The translations under genes were made by a program, and so were the position numbers. The notes under the pieces were generated by a model. It was not told where the DNA came from. It worked only from the letters and a program-made list of their open reading frames with translations, and did no database searches. Positions 12,016 to 25,435 of a stretch of DNA of 64,000 nt are shown in pieces (position 1 is the first letter of the stretch; every line of letters begins with the position of its first letter). This stretch comes from Paraescarpia echinospica (Eukaryota; Annelida; Polychaeta; Sabellida; Siboglinidae): assembly GCA_020002185.1 (NCBI GenBank), contig CM034538.1, positions 68,329,183 through 68,393,182 on the forward strand, in the 5' to 3' direction.

Positions 12016-14316
12016 TCATATTCACTCTCCAGGAGTAAGAGGTATAATACCTAATAATGTTTTAGCTTAAAAGCATATGAAATGTTTATATAGACAGACT
12101 CTATATTATAATTTGAACACTGTGAACCACTGCTTGTTTATGCAATTTGACAGTTATCTGTTCAATTTGAATATTTCAACTAGAATATCTAGATCATATT
12201 TTGTCCCGAATGGCAGGATTAGATATGAACAAATAACAGTTAAATTACATTAAAAATATAGGTTAATTGTTAAAACACAAAGATGTTACACAGATTTGTG
12301 TATACTCATAATACTACACTTATAATTGATTTTACAATAAACATGATCGAAATGTGTGCCTTTAATTTACTGTACCACAACAAAATTAATAGAACTGCAG
12401 AAGAAGTTTTCTTTAGTCGAGTTCCATTTCTTCGAGTATTCCAAATTAATTCCAAAATTTAAATACATGAATAGGTAACAGTGCATAACCACTTTCATAA
12501 TGCATCAACATTCATGCATGCTTTGTCACGGAGAACCATTAATTTGTTGAAAACAAGTGCAGCAGTAAAAACTCAGAGTTATGCAAACAATGCCTGTGAT
12601 CACAGGTCTTGAAACAACATGGCGCTTTCACAGGCAAGTAGATTCAAAGAAAGCCTCACTGTTTGTCTCTGCATTCAAGGGGCTACTACTTAAAACATTC
12701 TATGCCCTGCTGTTGTTGTTGCTGTGTGAGTTATGACTACCCAGTGACTGTATCAAAGCATCACGCAAGAAGGCCTAAATATATACAATAACACGCAGGT
12801 GTTGACTTTACAACTAGTTGTCAACAATGGCTTGACAACAGCACCACACATGTAGATGGACACTTGACAAGAAAGACGAACAATAAGATTGCCACTCGGA
12901 GAGAAAAATCCCCAGATGGCAAATGGACATGGCAGCTTCTGGCTCTTGAAGACCGCATGGTTATCCATTTATAACAGATTATATACTTTGTAAATTTTGT
13001 TTTTAAACATATTCACTCTGCTGGAAAGTTGAATGAACTAATCAAAGTTCGCTTGAAGGGAAACAAAAGGCAACTGTTTGGTTCTGTGCATCCAAGAGTT
13101 GATCAACACTAACCATTTGCAACTACAATGTAGAATATTATGCCAGTAGTTTACTAGAAGAATCTTGTTGAAGACACAGAATATAAGTTGTACAGAGAGT
13201 GTCATTTTGACAGAAAGCCTAAAGTCATGCATGTCTAATCATTCCAGTACGCCGGTCACTAAACTGGGGATACTCTATAGTCTTGTTTACGATGCTCCGT
13301 AACCCATATATTTTAACCAACCATTTTTACCATTTGTAATAGTATTTTCTCAGGTAATTATGCAACTTTCAAATGTGCTTTAATTGTAAATATAAAATAT
13401 CATATCATGAATGAATGAAAGTTTATTCAACATACAACATAATACGTGCACAGTCTGGTGTGCTGCTGCTGCTGAAAGGACAGCTGAAGTCATAGACTTA
13501 TATGTTACTCAATTAACAATTCACAAATATGTAGAAAGTAATGACAACTTGAATGCTTTTTAAATTGTGTTAAACTTGGAAGCTGAGTCAATTTATTTGC
13601 AAAATTGTTCCACGTTTTTTATACCTTCAACGGTGGATGACAGTAATAATAATTATACAGTAATAATCTTATTATTAAAACAAAATAAATTTGTGTGCAC
13701 CCTTTCAACACTAAACTTTGGTTGTTTGCTACTTTTAACTACTTTAACTGTACTTTAATTATTTTCACAATTAAAAAATCACTACACATTACAGTAACTT
13801 TATCTGCCACAATAACTTTATACTTGTATTCAATAAAAATGCAACTCATATGCAACTCGAATGTGACTATGACACCAAACATGCAAGCACTTATTTCCTT
13901 TGAAGTCCTTAGACAAAATCGCAAACTAACATGGCACTGTTATAAATAAAACATTATCATCATCATCATTGTGCAGCCGTAGTATCCTGTGGTTAGGCGA
14001 AGGCGTCAGCATGTCGATTCCAAAACATTATGGTATATATTAATTATAATTTAACGAAAGCTGGTATCATGTGTAAGTAAGAAACCAGAACCTCTAATGT
14101 GTTCAGGTGTGGAGCAACGATAAGATTCCCCACATGTCCACTCTTTCCATCTCTCTGTCCACCTCCCTCCCTCACCCCCTCTTTATTGCCCTCCAAGTGA
14201 ATAACCTCCCAAGAACTCACACACGTCTCATGTGCATGCACTCACTCAATCACTAACACACTGACAGCTTGCAAAATGGTGGTCTCTTTTAAAAACAATT
14301 TACACATTGTGAGTCC
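12016..14316. other. Non-coding stretch
   Basis: This is AT-rich sequence with only short open frames and no recognisable protein family. 13400-13450 has a repeat-tail feel ('gaatgaaagtttattcaac'). An ATC run lies at about 13953-13968. I see no exon. Confidence 0.5.
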
Positions 14317-14506
14317 CAGGGGCAGATCTAGGATTTCATCAATGGTTGGGTGCAGCTACCCTGCACCCTTCTTTAAAACCAACAATCTCCAACTGTACCC
14401 CCTCGAGGCTCAACAAAAATCTCCAACTGCACCCTCACCCCCAACAAAACCCCCATTGATGATCTTTTCAAGCAAAACAAGGGGGCAGATGCCTACTATG
14501 CCCCTC
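14317..14506. mobile_element. Possible MITE with imperfect ends
   Basis: It starts CAGGGGCAGATCTAGGATTT and ends near 14506 with 'tgcctactatgcccctcg'. The reverse complement of that end matches the start imperfectly (GGGGCA..A..TAGG). Ends of the 'ggggcggatctagga' type recur in invertebrate MITEs. The inside is C-rich and non-coding. Confidence 0.45.
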
Positions 14507-17072
14507 GTTATTTGCACCTGAGTCCATGGCAATAAAACAGTGCTTAGATCCACATAGTCACCTCATGTTAAAGACACATCACCTGAGGGCTTCTGATAGT
14601 TAATGTACTCAAATAAACAGTGCTGAATTTAATACATTCTGCGGTTCCATTTGTGTGTTGAATTACTGTCGACACTACACATTGTACGCGTTATATAACC
14701 AGTGTCAGTTATCACAACAGAAAGTTTCAACTAAAGATATTCCCTGCCTTCTCAGTACCCATACTTGTCAGCCTATTATTGGAATAACCACATTCTTTAG
14801 GAAATCTTTATTACGCAACACTAAGGAATTAAACATTGTCATAATGTGTAGAAAACAAGATAATTTCAATATACATATATATTATCGTGCTGGTTTTTAT
14901 TTTAACTGTTTTTGTATTTACAAACGACCGAAGACACAAAAGTGTGAGTACTGTTTTTATGAACAATCGAAATGTGAGGAAATGTCTACAGATGATAGTA
15001 ATACTATACAGCCATTGAAAACTGTCAGGCCATTTTACTTTTCACACTCACTTACATCAATCCGCATTATGCTGTATATGAATGAAATGTAATTGTGCCA
15101 CAGCCCTGTAATAAAAAGAAGCTGCTTACAAAAGGAGACAATTTTGCGTGGTCGCCAGTTCTGGGGCCACTTTCCCTAGTACAATACCGTGCATCTACAA
15201 CCAAGTTTCTGATAAAATAATTACAGTAATTTTGCGGCCAGGTGCGGTTCTATGCAACGTACACGTCAACGATCCGTCATGTGCACAGACAGCCGTGTAT
15301 CAAACAACAACTCTGCGAGACTGGTATGACAGGGCCACCAATGGTTACTCAGTCACAACGCCTGATTTGGGTGTTTATTTCCACAAAAACTCCACTAGAT
15401 GGATGGCAAGGAATCAAACCTTGCATATGAAGATCGATCAACTGTCACGCGAATCTAACAGCGGGACACAGTGCACACTAACTTAATGACGATGCCCCAC
15501 CATAGCAGATATGCAAAAAGTGACCTCGGCACAAAAAACACGGACACGTTTGTGAAGTATGGGTTGGTGCAAGACTTGATGTTCTAACAATGGCAACTGC
15601 CACCATCAAGATAGCGTACAACTATTCATCATCATAATGTCATAGAATTTGTAATTATCGCACAATATACTCGATAATAAAGTTTGCTCTTGAGAGCAAG
15701 TGCTTGTCAATAAGGCTTCTCAGAGTGCGTGATTGCAGAAAAAGAAAGTGGCAATATATGATTTAATTTTTGTAAGTGCATGTTCACAAATTTCACATTA
15801 TTAATGCGACGGAACATTAAAGAAAGGTAATACCGGTATAGTTAATATTACACAATGACTAATTGTAAAACAAAAGTTGATAATGTTTTTCTTTAAGCTG
15901 ACTTAATTTATTTGCATAGTGCCCACCAACACCTTCTGTAAACTGACACTATCTGATCATATCTTTATATTAACTAAACATTAATACTTTTATTATTTAA
16001 ATAATGCCTGAACATATTAATTTTGTATTTCTTTTAATGTTGTCTTGACATGGTTTTTAAATTATGTTATGATTATTGACAATCAAAACAACAAATGTTC
16101 TGCACATTTGAGCAGTTTTAATAAAGCATCTATAAAATATGTATGACATATTTATTGATATTCTCAGAAATGATTCCTTTATGTTCCAGTTGTTATCGCG
16201 GTCTAAATTCCACATAAACACGAACTCAAACTGTGGTGAAAGCACCAAATTACGACTTTGTTTACGCGACAATTTAATGGCTGCATTTTCGTTTCCCATC
16301 CGTCATGCCAAGATCTTCAAACAACACACAAACGGCAAAGTATAATCTCAAAATACATTAACTGGCATCAGACAATCTCTGCCGTGGCTTGCCACATCTG
16401 CAAGCTTGAGCAGCCACAGCAGAAACCACCTAATTGATGACAAACGTGAAATATTGACATGTTGCTCTTTAATAAATGCAACACTGAAAAAGGGATTTAT
16501 CTACAAGCCTCTTATCAGTCGTAAATTCTATTCTCGTTGACGCGCGTGTAAAAATGTAAACAGCAGGTAGGAAAGCTGGTGCAATCTTTTCCATAAACTA
16601 CCGGCGGCCAGACACACCAACTGAGACGGTGTGTCAAACACAATACAGTACTCGTTTAATTGTATTCAGGCCCATAATTTACACTTTCCAAACATACAGG
16701 GATACATCAGCTGCATTGTCATCTATATACATGTGAACATAAACAAATCATTATTTATTTGAGAATACAACTTAAAAACATTATATATATTGCAGTAATT
16801 ATATATATATATATATATATATATACTAAAATTACATGTTATAATCAAATTCATGAAAAAGTAAATTTTTATTATGGTCCAAGGAGACTAACACGCACGC
16901 ATACACGCATGCACACACGCACGCACACACATATATAAGATATATAGATTAAGACAAACATTGGTCGGTATTATGATAATTCAATTGTAACCTCATACAT
17001 TAAATACACATGGAAGACAGTTATTTTCTACAGTGAACCCTTTCTATTTGTTACAAAATTAGCGCGATATAT
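14507..17072. other. Non-coding stretch, possible SINE and microsatellites
   Basis: A minus-strand segment at about 15300-15480 has a T-arm-like motif (GCAAGG-TTTGATTC-CTTGC, 15407-15426) after an AT-rich head and could be an old tRNA-derived SINE. (TA)n lies at 16799-16826 and CA/CG-rich alternation at 16888-16937. A 145-codon open frame at 14655-15092 has no recognisable domain. Nothing here is firm. Confidence 0.4.
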
Positions 17073-17574
17073 AATGCTTGTGTGAGGTCTACTTCTACCT
17101 TCACTGTATATATGCTTGTGTGAGGTCTACTTCTACCTTCACTGTATATATGCTTGTGTGAGGTCTACTTCTACCTTCACTGTATATATGCTTGTGTGAG
17201 GTCTACTTCTACCTTCACTGTATATATGCTTGTGTGAGGTCTACTTCTACCTTCACTGTATATATGCTTGTGTGAGGTCTACTTCTACCTTCACTGTATA
17301 TATGCTTGTGTGAGGTCTACTTCTACCTTCACTGTATATATGCTTGTGTGAGGTCTACTTCTACCTTCACTGTATATATGCTTGTGTGAGGTCTACTTCT
17401 ACCTTCACTGTATATATGCTTGTGTGAGGTCTACTTCTACCTTCACTGTATATATGCTTGTGTGAGGTCTACTTCTACCTTCACTGTATATATGCTTGTG
17501 TGAGGTCTACTTCTACCTTCACTGTATATATGCTTGTGTGAGGTCTACTTCTACCTTCACTGTATATATGCTTG
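17073..17574. repeat. Compound minisatellite, 38-bp unit, about 13 copies
   Basis: The unit is the 26-bp sequence 'tgtgtgaggtctacttctac' + 'cttcac' plus a 12-bp block 'tgtatatatgct'. Copies are virtually identical. The same 26-bp core, without the 12-bp block, forms the much larger array at 18302-21085. Confidence 0.95.
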
Positions 17575-18301
17575 GTCTGTGATTAACATATTTTGTAGTT
17601 CGGGTCCATCGAAGGCTATTCTTTGTGTGTCTGTTCACAATTTCACATTTACGATTTGGACCAGCAACAATGCAACAAAACCATTAAAATGTGAGAAAGT
17701 GAACACAGTCATATGAACAGCAACACACACAATTTATGTTTATCAGACAAGAGTTCATTCACACAAAGACTATTATTCCAGTTCGTTATTGCATTTCCTG
17801 ACAACAAAATGCTAAAACGGTCAGAGCAAATCATCTTGTGTTCAGAGTGATTAAAGTCAAGGAAATGTGGTGACGCGTCACTGCCGTCACTTGGTGTCAC
17901 CTGCATTCCGCTTCACTGGTTCTATTTCCTCGAAGCTATAAACCTGCATTTTCACTGTCGTTAACGCCGTAATGCATCATACTCTCAAATAAAAACTTGG
18001 ATGTAATTTGCAATTAATAAGTCACTACCAGGGGCATATGTCTGTGTGCAACAGATAAATTGCCAGTTACGGATTAAATATGCACAGATAAAACGAAACT
18101 GCAAACAAACGGAAGATGTATGAAATGACGGAGTGTTATATCTAATCATTTAGGCAGATATTACAGTTATGTGTTTTGTCATGGCCGTAACTAACTGTTG
18201 GGGTTGACAGTAATCTCAGCAAAACGCACCACTACCATTTATGCCAAAATGAATAAAATTCCTATTACCTAATAACAGAAGATGAGAGTGCCTACCTACA
18301 A
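17575..18301. other. Unique spacer between two related arrays
   Basis: This 730-bp unique sequence separates the 38-bp and 26-bp arrays. No gene is recognised. Confidence 0.5.
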
Positions 18302-21085
18302 TGTGTGAGGTCTACTTCCACTTTCAATGTGTGAGGTCTACTTCTACCTTCAATGTGTGAGGTCTACTTCTACCTTCACTGTGTGAGGTCTACTTCTACC
18401 TAAATGTGTGAGGTCTACTTCTACCTTCACTGTGTGAGGTCTACTTCCACCTACAATGTGTGAGGTCTACTTCCACCTTCACTGTGTGAGGTCTACTTCT
18501 ACCTACAATGTGTGAGGTCTACTTCTACCTACACTGTGAGAGGTCTACTTCCACCTTCAATGTGTGAGGTCTACTTCCACCTTCAATGTGTGAGGTCTAC
18601 TTCCACCTTCAATGTGTGAGGTCTACTTCTACCTTCAATGTGTGAGGTCTACTTCCACCTTCAATGTGTGAGGTCTACTTCTACATTCAATGTGTGAGGT
18701 CTACTTCTACCTACAATGTGTGAGGTCTACTTCCACCTACAATGTGTGAGGTATATTTCCACCTACAATGTGTGAGGTCTACTTCCACCTTCACTGTGTG
18801 AGGTCTACTTCTACCTTCAATGTGTGAGGTCTACTTCCACCTTCAATGTGTGAGGTCTACTTCTACCTTCAATTTGTGAGGTCTACTTCCACCTACAATG
18901 TGTGAGGTCTACTTCTACCTACAATGTGTGAGGTCTACTTCTACCTTCAATGTGTGAGGTCTACTTCTACCTACAAGGTGTGAGGTCTACTTCCACCTTC
19001 ACTGTGTGAGGTCTACTTCCACCTACACTGTGTGAGGTCTACTTCTACCTTCACTGTGTGAGGTCTACTTCCACCTTCAATGAGTGAGGTCTACTTCCAC
19101 CTTCAATGTGTGAGGTCTACTTCCACCTTCAATGTGTTAGGTCTACTTCTACCTTCAATGTGTGAGGTCTACTTCCACCTACAACGTGTGAGGTCTACAT
19201 CTACCTACAATGTGTGAGGTCTACTTCCACCTTCACTGTGTGAGGTCTACTTCTACCTACAATGTGTGAGGTCTACTTCCACCTTCACTGTGTGAGGTTT
19301 ACTTCTACCTTCACTGTGTGAGGTCTACTTCCACCTTCACTGTGTGAGGTCTACTTCTACCTTCACTGTGTGAGGTCTACTTCCACCTTCAATGTGTGAG
19401 GTCTACTTCTACCTTCACTGTGTGAGGTCTACTTCTACTTTCAATGTTTGAGGTCTACTTCTACCTTCACTGTGTGATGTCTACTTCTACCTTTACTGTG
19501 TGAGGTCTACTTCTACCTTCAATGTGTGAGGTCTACTTCTACCTTCAATGTGTGAGGTCTACTTCTACCTTCACTGTGTGAGGTCTACTTCTACCTTCAG
19601 TGTGTGAAGTCTACTTCTACCTTCAATGTGTGAGGTTTACTTCTACCGTCAATGTATGAGGTCTACTTTACCTTCACTGTGTGAGGTCTACTTCTACCTT
19701 CAATGTGTGAGGTCTACTTCTACCTTCACTGTGTGAGGCCTACCTCTACCTTCACTGTGTGATGTCTACTTTACCTTCACTGTGTGAGGTCTACTTCTAG
19801 CTTCACTGTGTGAGGTCTACTTCTACCTTCACTTTGTGAGGTCTACTTCTACCTTCACTGTGTGAGGTCTACTTCAACCTTCACTTTGTGGGGTATACTT
19901 CTACCTTCACTGTGTGAGGTCTACTTTACCTTCACTGTTTGAGGTCTACTTCTACCTTCGCTGTGTGATGTCTACTTTATCTTCACTGTGTGAGGTCTAC
20001 TTATGCCTTCACTGTGTGAGGTCTACTTCTACCTTCAGTGTGAGGTCTACTTCTACCTTCACTGTGTGAGGTCTACTTTACCTTCATTGTGTAAGATCTA
20101 CTTCTACCTTCACTGCGTGAGGTCTACTTCTACCTTCATTGTGTGAGGTCTACTTTACCTTCACTGTGTGAGGTCTACTTCTACCTTCACTGTGTGAGGT
20201 CTACTTCTACCTTCACTGTGTGGGGTATACTTTACCTTCATTGTGTGAGGTCTACTTCTACCTTCACTGTGTGATGTCTACTTTACCTTCACTGTGTGAG
20301 GTCTACTTTACCTTCACTGTGTAAGGTCTACTTTACCTTCACTGTGTGATGTCTACTTCTACCTTCACTGTGTGAGGTCTACTTCTATCTTCACTGTGTG
20401 AGGTCTACTTCTACCTTCACTGTTTGGGGTATACTTCTACCTTCACTGTGTGATGTCTACTTTACCTTCACTGTGTGAGGTCTACTTTACCTTCACTGTG
20501 TGAGGTCTACTTCTACCTTCACTGTGTGATGTCTACTTTACCTTCACTGTGTGAGGTCTACTTTACCTTCACTGTGTGATGTCTACTTCTACCTTCACTG
20601 TGTGAGGTCTACTTCTACCTTCACTGTGTGATGTCTACTTTACCTTCACTGTGTAAGGTCTACTTTACCTTCACTGTGTGATGTCTACTTCTACCTTCAC
20701 TGTGTGATGTCTACTTCTACCTTAACTGTGTGGGGTATACTTCTACCTTCACTGTGTGATGTCTACTTTACCTTCACTGTGTGAGGTCTACTTTACCTTC
20801 ACTGTGTAAGGTCTATTTCTACCTTCACTGCGTGAGGTCTACTTCTTCCATCACTGTGTGAGGTCTACTTTACCTTCACTGTGTGAGGTCTACTTCTAAC
20901 TTCACTGTGTGATGTCTACTTTACCTTCACTGTGTGAGGTCTACTTTACCTTCACTGTGTGAGGTCTACTTCTACCTTTACTGTGTGAGGTATACTTCTA
21001 CCTTCACTGTTTGAGGTCAACTTCTACCTTCAATGTGTGAGGTCTACTTCTACCTTCACTGTGTGAGGTCTACTTCCAACATCCA
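18302..21085. repeat. Minisatellite, 26-bp unit, about 107 copies
   Basis: The unit is 'tgtgtgaggtctacttctac' + 'cttcac', with 25-bp variants lacking one base (acTTTACC). Variants are not mixed evenly. The left part (to about 19450) is rich in 'ttCcacc' and 'AATgtgtgagg' forms. The right part (from about 19660) is rich in 'gATgtc' and 'ctttacc' forms and shows short higher-order blocks, for example around 20280-20700. This is the largest array in the window. Confidence 0.95.
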
Positions 21086-22833
21086 CATGAGGTCTATGTT
21101 CTATAGCATTTCTGAGAAAGGGTGCTAAAGGAGGTCCAAGCTTTGTCACCCACTACTGTTTCCTATTATGTGGCGGTGGCAGAAAGAAAGGAAGACCAAA
21201 GTAAAGAAGGAGGGAGTGTGAAAAGAGACCTCAAAATGGCATGGATGAATAGTAGAGCCTGAGACACTCAGAGAAGGCCTTTGTAACAGGTTCACAGTAG
21301 TTTCGTGTGTGTGCAGCAAACACAGTGAACACTTTGAACTGCCCTTTTTACAGTTGACCTGGCCTTTGCCCATCAAGTATTCTGTTGTGCCAAACGCACG
21401 TTTATCTTCCTGATCTCTTGATCTGGTTGTTTTTATTATGTTTTTCATGAAATAATATATGATTACACTATAACTGAGCAATGTTACTTTAATGTATTAC
21501 CAGCACAAATTACCTTGGAAGCAATGCCTACTTCTTGCATAATCCTCGTAGATGTCTACATCTGGCTCGGGACCACTCTCGGCTGTTACACTGGGATAGC
21601 TGGAGATTACTAAGAAGTATCACTGAGAAGGTGGAATAGACCGTGTGGTATACCCCCACCATGGAAGGGACCAGGGGAAGAAGACAGAAAGGAAGGGAGC
21701 AATATGACCCTCCTATATACCCCACTGTCCACACCTCCTGTCGACATGCACGCATCATGTTTTCATAAGTGCACATCCAATGTTCAGCGATGTCAACTGT
21801 GGTCATCGAAGCAGTCGTAAAGAGATTGGTGCGGCCATTACAGCTAATCTCGTGGATCCAGTAATTGCCACTAAATCAGGCGACATTCCATCAAGGCGAT
21901 TGTGCCGATTGCGCAGTCACAATCCGGCTGCCTATGGTCCCCAAAGGAGTCACTTGTCTACGATAATCGCTCCACCGAGGAGGCCCTCGACAAAGAAGCG
22001 ACAGAACAAGTGCGGCGACAGATGTGCATTGTGTCATTGCATGTAAATGGCTGACCAACGACTGATACGCTTGACCGCCCACATCGCAATGTATGTCTGT
22101 AGTGACATTGTATGAGAACGACTGATGTGACAGTGACATATATGTCAGATGTAGCTCACGATGACACCTGATTAAACATGAAATTGTCTACATATATTGA
22201 TACTTCGCCTACAATTGGGCATCAACTGTTACATTTACAGTATACTGATCTCATCAAACTTGCTCCTATTCTTTGTCCTCTGGAGGAGAGTGATTCACAA
22301 CTTAATTCTTTCATGTAGGAGAACGGCCTTCTAGGTAGACATAGCACATCAGAAACATGTACATGAAGAACTCAAGTACCTGTTGTGTTTTATGAAATAC
22401 ACTGCCTATTGGTAGACTAGAGGCCAGTGGTCCAAGGATGTGAATAAACATAACAAGAGGCAAGACAGAGAACCTCAGTGCCTTGGGGGAGATGCACTTA
22501 CACTGATCCAAAGTTAGTGATTTAATATATGGATTACAGTGTAAATTAGTGCGATGTATACATTTTTATAATTCCATTTATTTTTGCTTGAAAAACCATT
22601 ACATTTGCACTGTAATTGACTAACATCTGCCAGTATGACTGGACTCAGTACGTGAAGTGTGTGTGAGTGTGTTTGAAGTGGTTCGGCACTGGTGCCTGTC
22701 TGTAGGGACTGTGCGAGAAAAGAAGGCTGAGCCGGTGGGACTGTGGCCCCGCAGTGACCACTCAGTGCCGGACTCACCAAGATCTACATCTGGCCTCGGG
22801 AGACGGCTTTTTACAGCAGCTGACTCCTACACA
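21086..22833. other. Non-coding stretch
   Basis: No gene is recognised. A CpG-richer, balanced segment at 21780-22140 could be regulatory but holds no exon I can defend. Confidence 0.45.
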
Positions 22834-22836
22834 CAT

Positions 22837-22887
<51 letters not shown>

Positions 22888-22893
22888 CACACA
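22834..22893. repeat. (ACGC)n microsatellite
   Basis: About 12 copies of ACGC occur, flanked by CACA-type variants. Confidence 0.95.
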
Positions 22894-22984
22894 CGCATGG
22901 ATGGAACCAGTGCGGACCAACCAACACCAGTTGAACTAGGGACTAATTTATGTATTTGTTTCAGTTCGAAACTAGAGATCTGTC

Positions 22985-23290
22985 ACCTTGTCATTCTGAC
23001 ATCACCATGTTATGATGATGTCACCGTGTTATGATGATGTCACTCTGAAATGACAATATCACCGTCATTCTGACAGCAACCTGTCATTCTGAAGTCATCC
23101 TGTCATTCTGATGACACCCTGTCTTTCTGGTGTCACCCTCTCATTCTGACACCACCCTGTCATTCTGACATCATGTCATTCTGATGTTACCCTGTCATTC
23201 TGGGGTCATCTTGTCATTCTGATGTCACCGTGTCATACTGGTGTCACCCTGTCATACTGGTGTCACCTTATCATTGTGATGGCCTGAGTC
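22985..23290. repeat. Degenerate minisatellite, about 19-20-bp unit
   Basis: Repeats of 'cctgtcattctgatgtcac' with many changes alternate between GTCATTCTGA and GTTATGATGA forms. It is clearly older than the neighbouring arrays. Confidence 0.8.
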
Positions 23291-23479
23291 TGTAATTTAA
23301 TTTGAAATTGTATTGATTGACCAGTATATTAACCCGTCAATGAGTGTATTATAAGCCATTCAAATGCAACACAGAACAGGCTATATCAGTATATGACAGG
23401 TGCTCTTTCATGATGGTTACAATCTTGAATGGCAAGCATCTGATTCTGGCAGTCCAGGGGCATCTGTGGGTCAGTAACA

Positions 23480-23715
23480 GGACTGGTGGTGTCTGCCGCT
23501 AGATTTAGTGAGTCCAAAACATATTTTTCTGATTGGGACTGTTACCTCCTGTTCACACAAGGCAGAAGAGACCAAGTGTTGCGAATGAAAGACATAAGCA
23601 ACACGACTTAAGAATTATGAACGAAACTGCCCAAGCCTTGAAGCGGCGGCAGGTGGAATCAAACCACTATGTCTCGATAAACAGTCAGATTGTTTAACTA
23701 GATCATTGTTGTCTA
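23480..23715 (-). mobile_element. tRNA-derived SINE, degenerate
   Basis: On the minus strand the head resembles a tRNA: an A-box-like 'tgatctagttaaacaatctg' and a B-box GGTTTGATTCC inside an AGTGG/CCACC arm. It is followed by 'cttgggcagtttcgtt', which matches 'cttgggcaagttcgtt' just after the tRNA head in the SINE at 35405-35744. The 3' end is not clear. Confidence 0.55.
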
Positions 23716-25435
23716 TATATTTGTATGCTGTTCCATGTAGTACAACTCTACTGCTGAGAAAGCATCTTAACTGCAAATATTGTTTATGGCATGAGTCTAG
23801 CAATATTTTTACAGATTTATGTGACCATGACACAAGTACACACATCTGGAATGAATGGTTGTAGACATTTGTGTACATGCAATTATTTTTTATTTAAATA
23901 TCTAGCAAAACAGTTTCTATTATCTTAACAAACACAAGACACATTTTGTTCATCTACTATTAATGTAATTTTACGTGAGTATTAATTAAGTTTAATACTT
24001 TATTAATCTTGTTTGTGTTGTCGCACTGTTGTTCGTATTTTATTTGGTAGCTAGCTCTGTATATTTGGTCAGCCAATCAGCAGGCACCGCGGTCATTGCA
24101 GTTGAGCATTTTGAATGAATGGATATGTATTTTATGTGTGACTTATACGTATTATGTGCATTATACCACATGTTTTTATTCTGGGCATTGTGCAATAAAA
24201 TACATGCCGATCTTTCACCCACTACCCTGGTTTTCTTATTGTTTTCAGTAGTGTAGTCTTTGTTTATGTTATAGTGGGTTTGCTCTGGAACCAGCTGTAT
24301 ATATAGCTGGTTTCCTTCTCACGCACACGGTTAATATTTGTAACACTGTTTTACAATTTTTATTATTATTACTTAGTCTACAAGTTAGTCTTGTCAGAAT
24401 CTATTTATATATCAGTGTTACCTTTGTGACTTTTTATTTTTAGAATTACAATAGAAACAATGTCCCCACACATTGGTGGCATCCATTCTTGATATTTTAA
24501 TGTATACATTACTCAGACGTGTGTGCGCAGGTTACATTGTGGTACTAAAGAACTCAAATCAAAGTATGCCTAAAGATATCCTTACAGTAGTATACACTGA
24601 GAATCTATGGACACCCTTTAGCATGGCCCATACACCCCTGGCACATCCCTCCACCTTAACACTCTACCCCTGCCCCTCTCAATACACCCCACTGCAGTCA
24701 CCCCAAGCCACAATGTAATCACCCTGCTTACAATGCAATCCTATGTAATAAAGAGCAGGGTAAAAAAGCTGAGGGCAATCAACATTGTTGCCTTGGCTTT
24801 GTAGTGGTGAGAGCTGGGGCTGAATAGGCAGCCCTCATTGCTAAATTAATCACCCCACCAGCAGCCCTGTTCTACTGACACCTGCATTGAATGGGTGGAG
24901 GGATAGTCAATTCACCCCTCCACCTTGGGGGTGAAGTCTGTGGTGGTACAGAAGACAGAGGGCCCATTGTACGGTGGCTGCTTATCAAATCAATATCCTA
25001 AATGGGTCGTCTCAAAAATAAAAATGTGATACTATATATATATGAAGAGTTTCAGGACAAAATGGTATACATACAGTTTTTGTTTTTTGACAAAAACTCA
25101 CATCGGTGCTTTATCCTCTGTGTAAATAAAAACATGTACATGATATTGGAATATCTTCACAATAAAAAATTGTGGCAATTGGTACCAAGGGCAGAACTCA
25201 TTTGTTCTTTTCAATTCTGAACTTTTGCCCAGTTAAAATTTCTCCCAAATTTGTGTTTATTGCATTTTGCCCTAAAACCCTTCATGTGATCATCGACAAA
25301 AACTTGAATCCTGTTGTTCCGACTCCCAGAATATATTGGTAATCGGTTATCAATCTATCACCAGCTATTTTAATGTGTTGTAGTCGAATTTAAACATTCC
25401 AACCCATTTAGCAAGACATTAACATCTATAGAATT
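23716..25435. other. Non-coding stretch
   Basis: There are AT-rich segments, and a C-rich segment at 24620-24960 with no clear repeats. No recognisable gene. Confidence 0.45.

Noticed and set aside
14655..15092. 145-codon plus-strand frame, Cys- and Tyr-rich
   Set aside because: AT-rich composition, no recognisable domain, no splice or promoter signal that I can support.
15300..15480. SINE with a T-arm-like motif
   Set aside because: The A-box half is not convincing; kept only as a remark in the stretch description.
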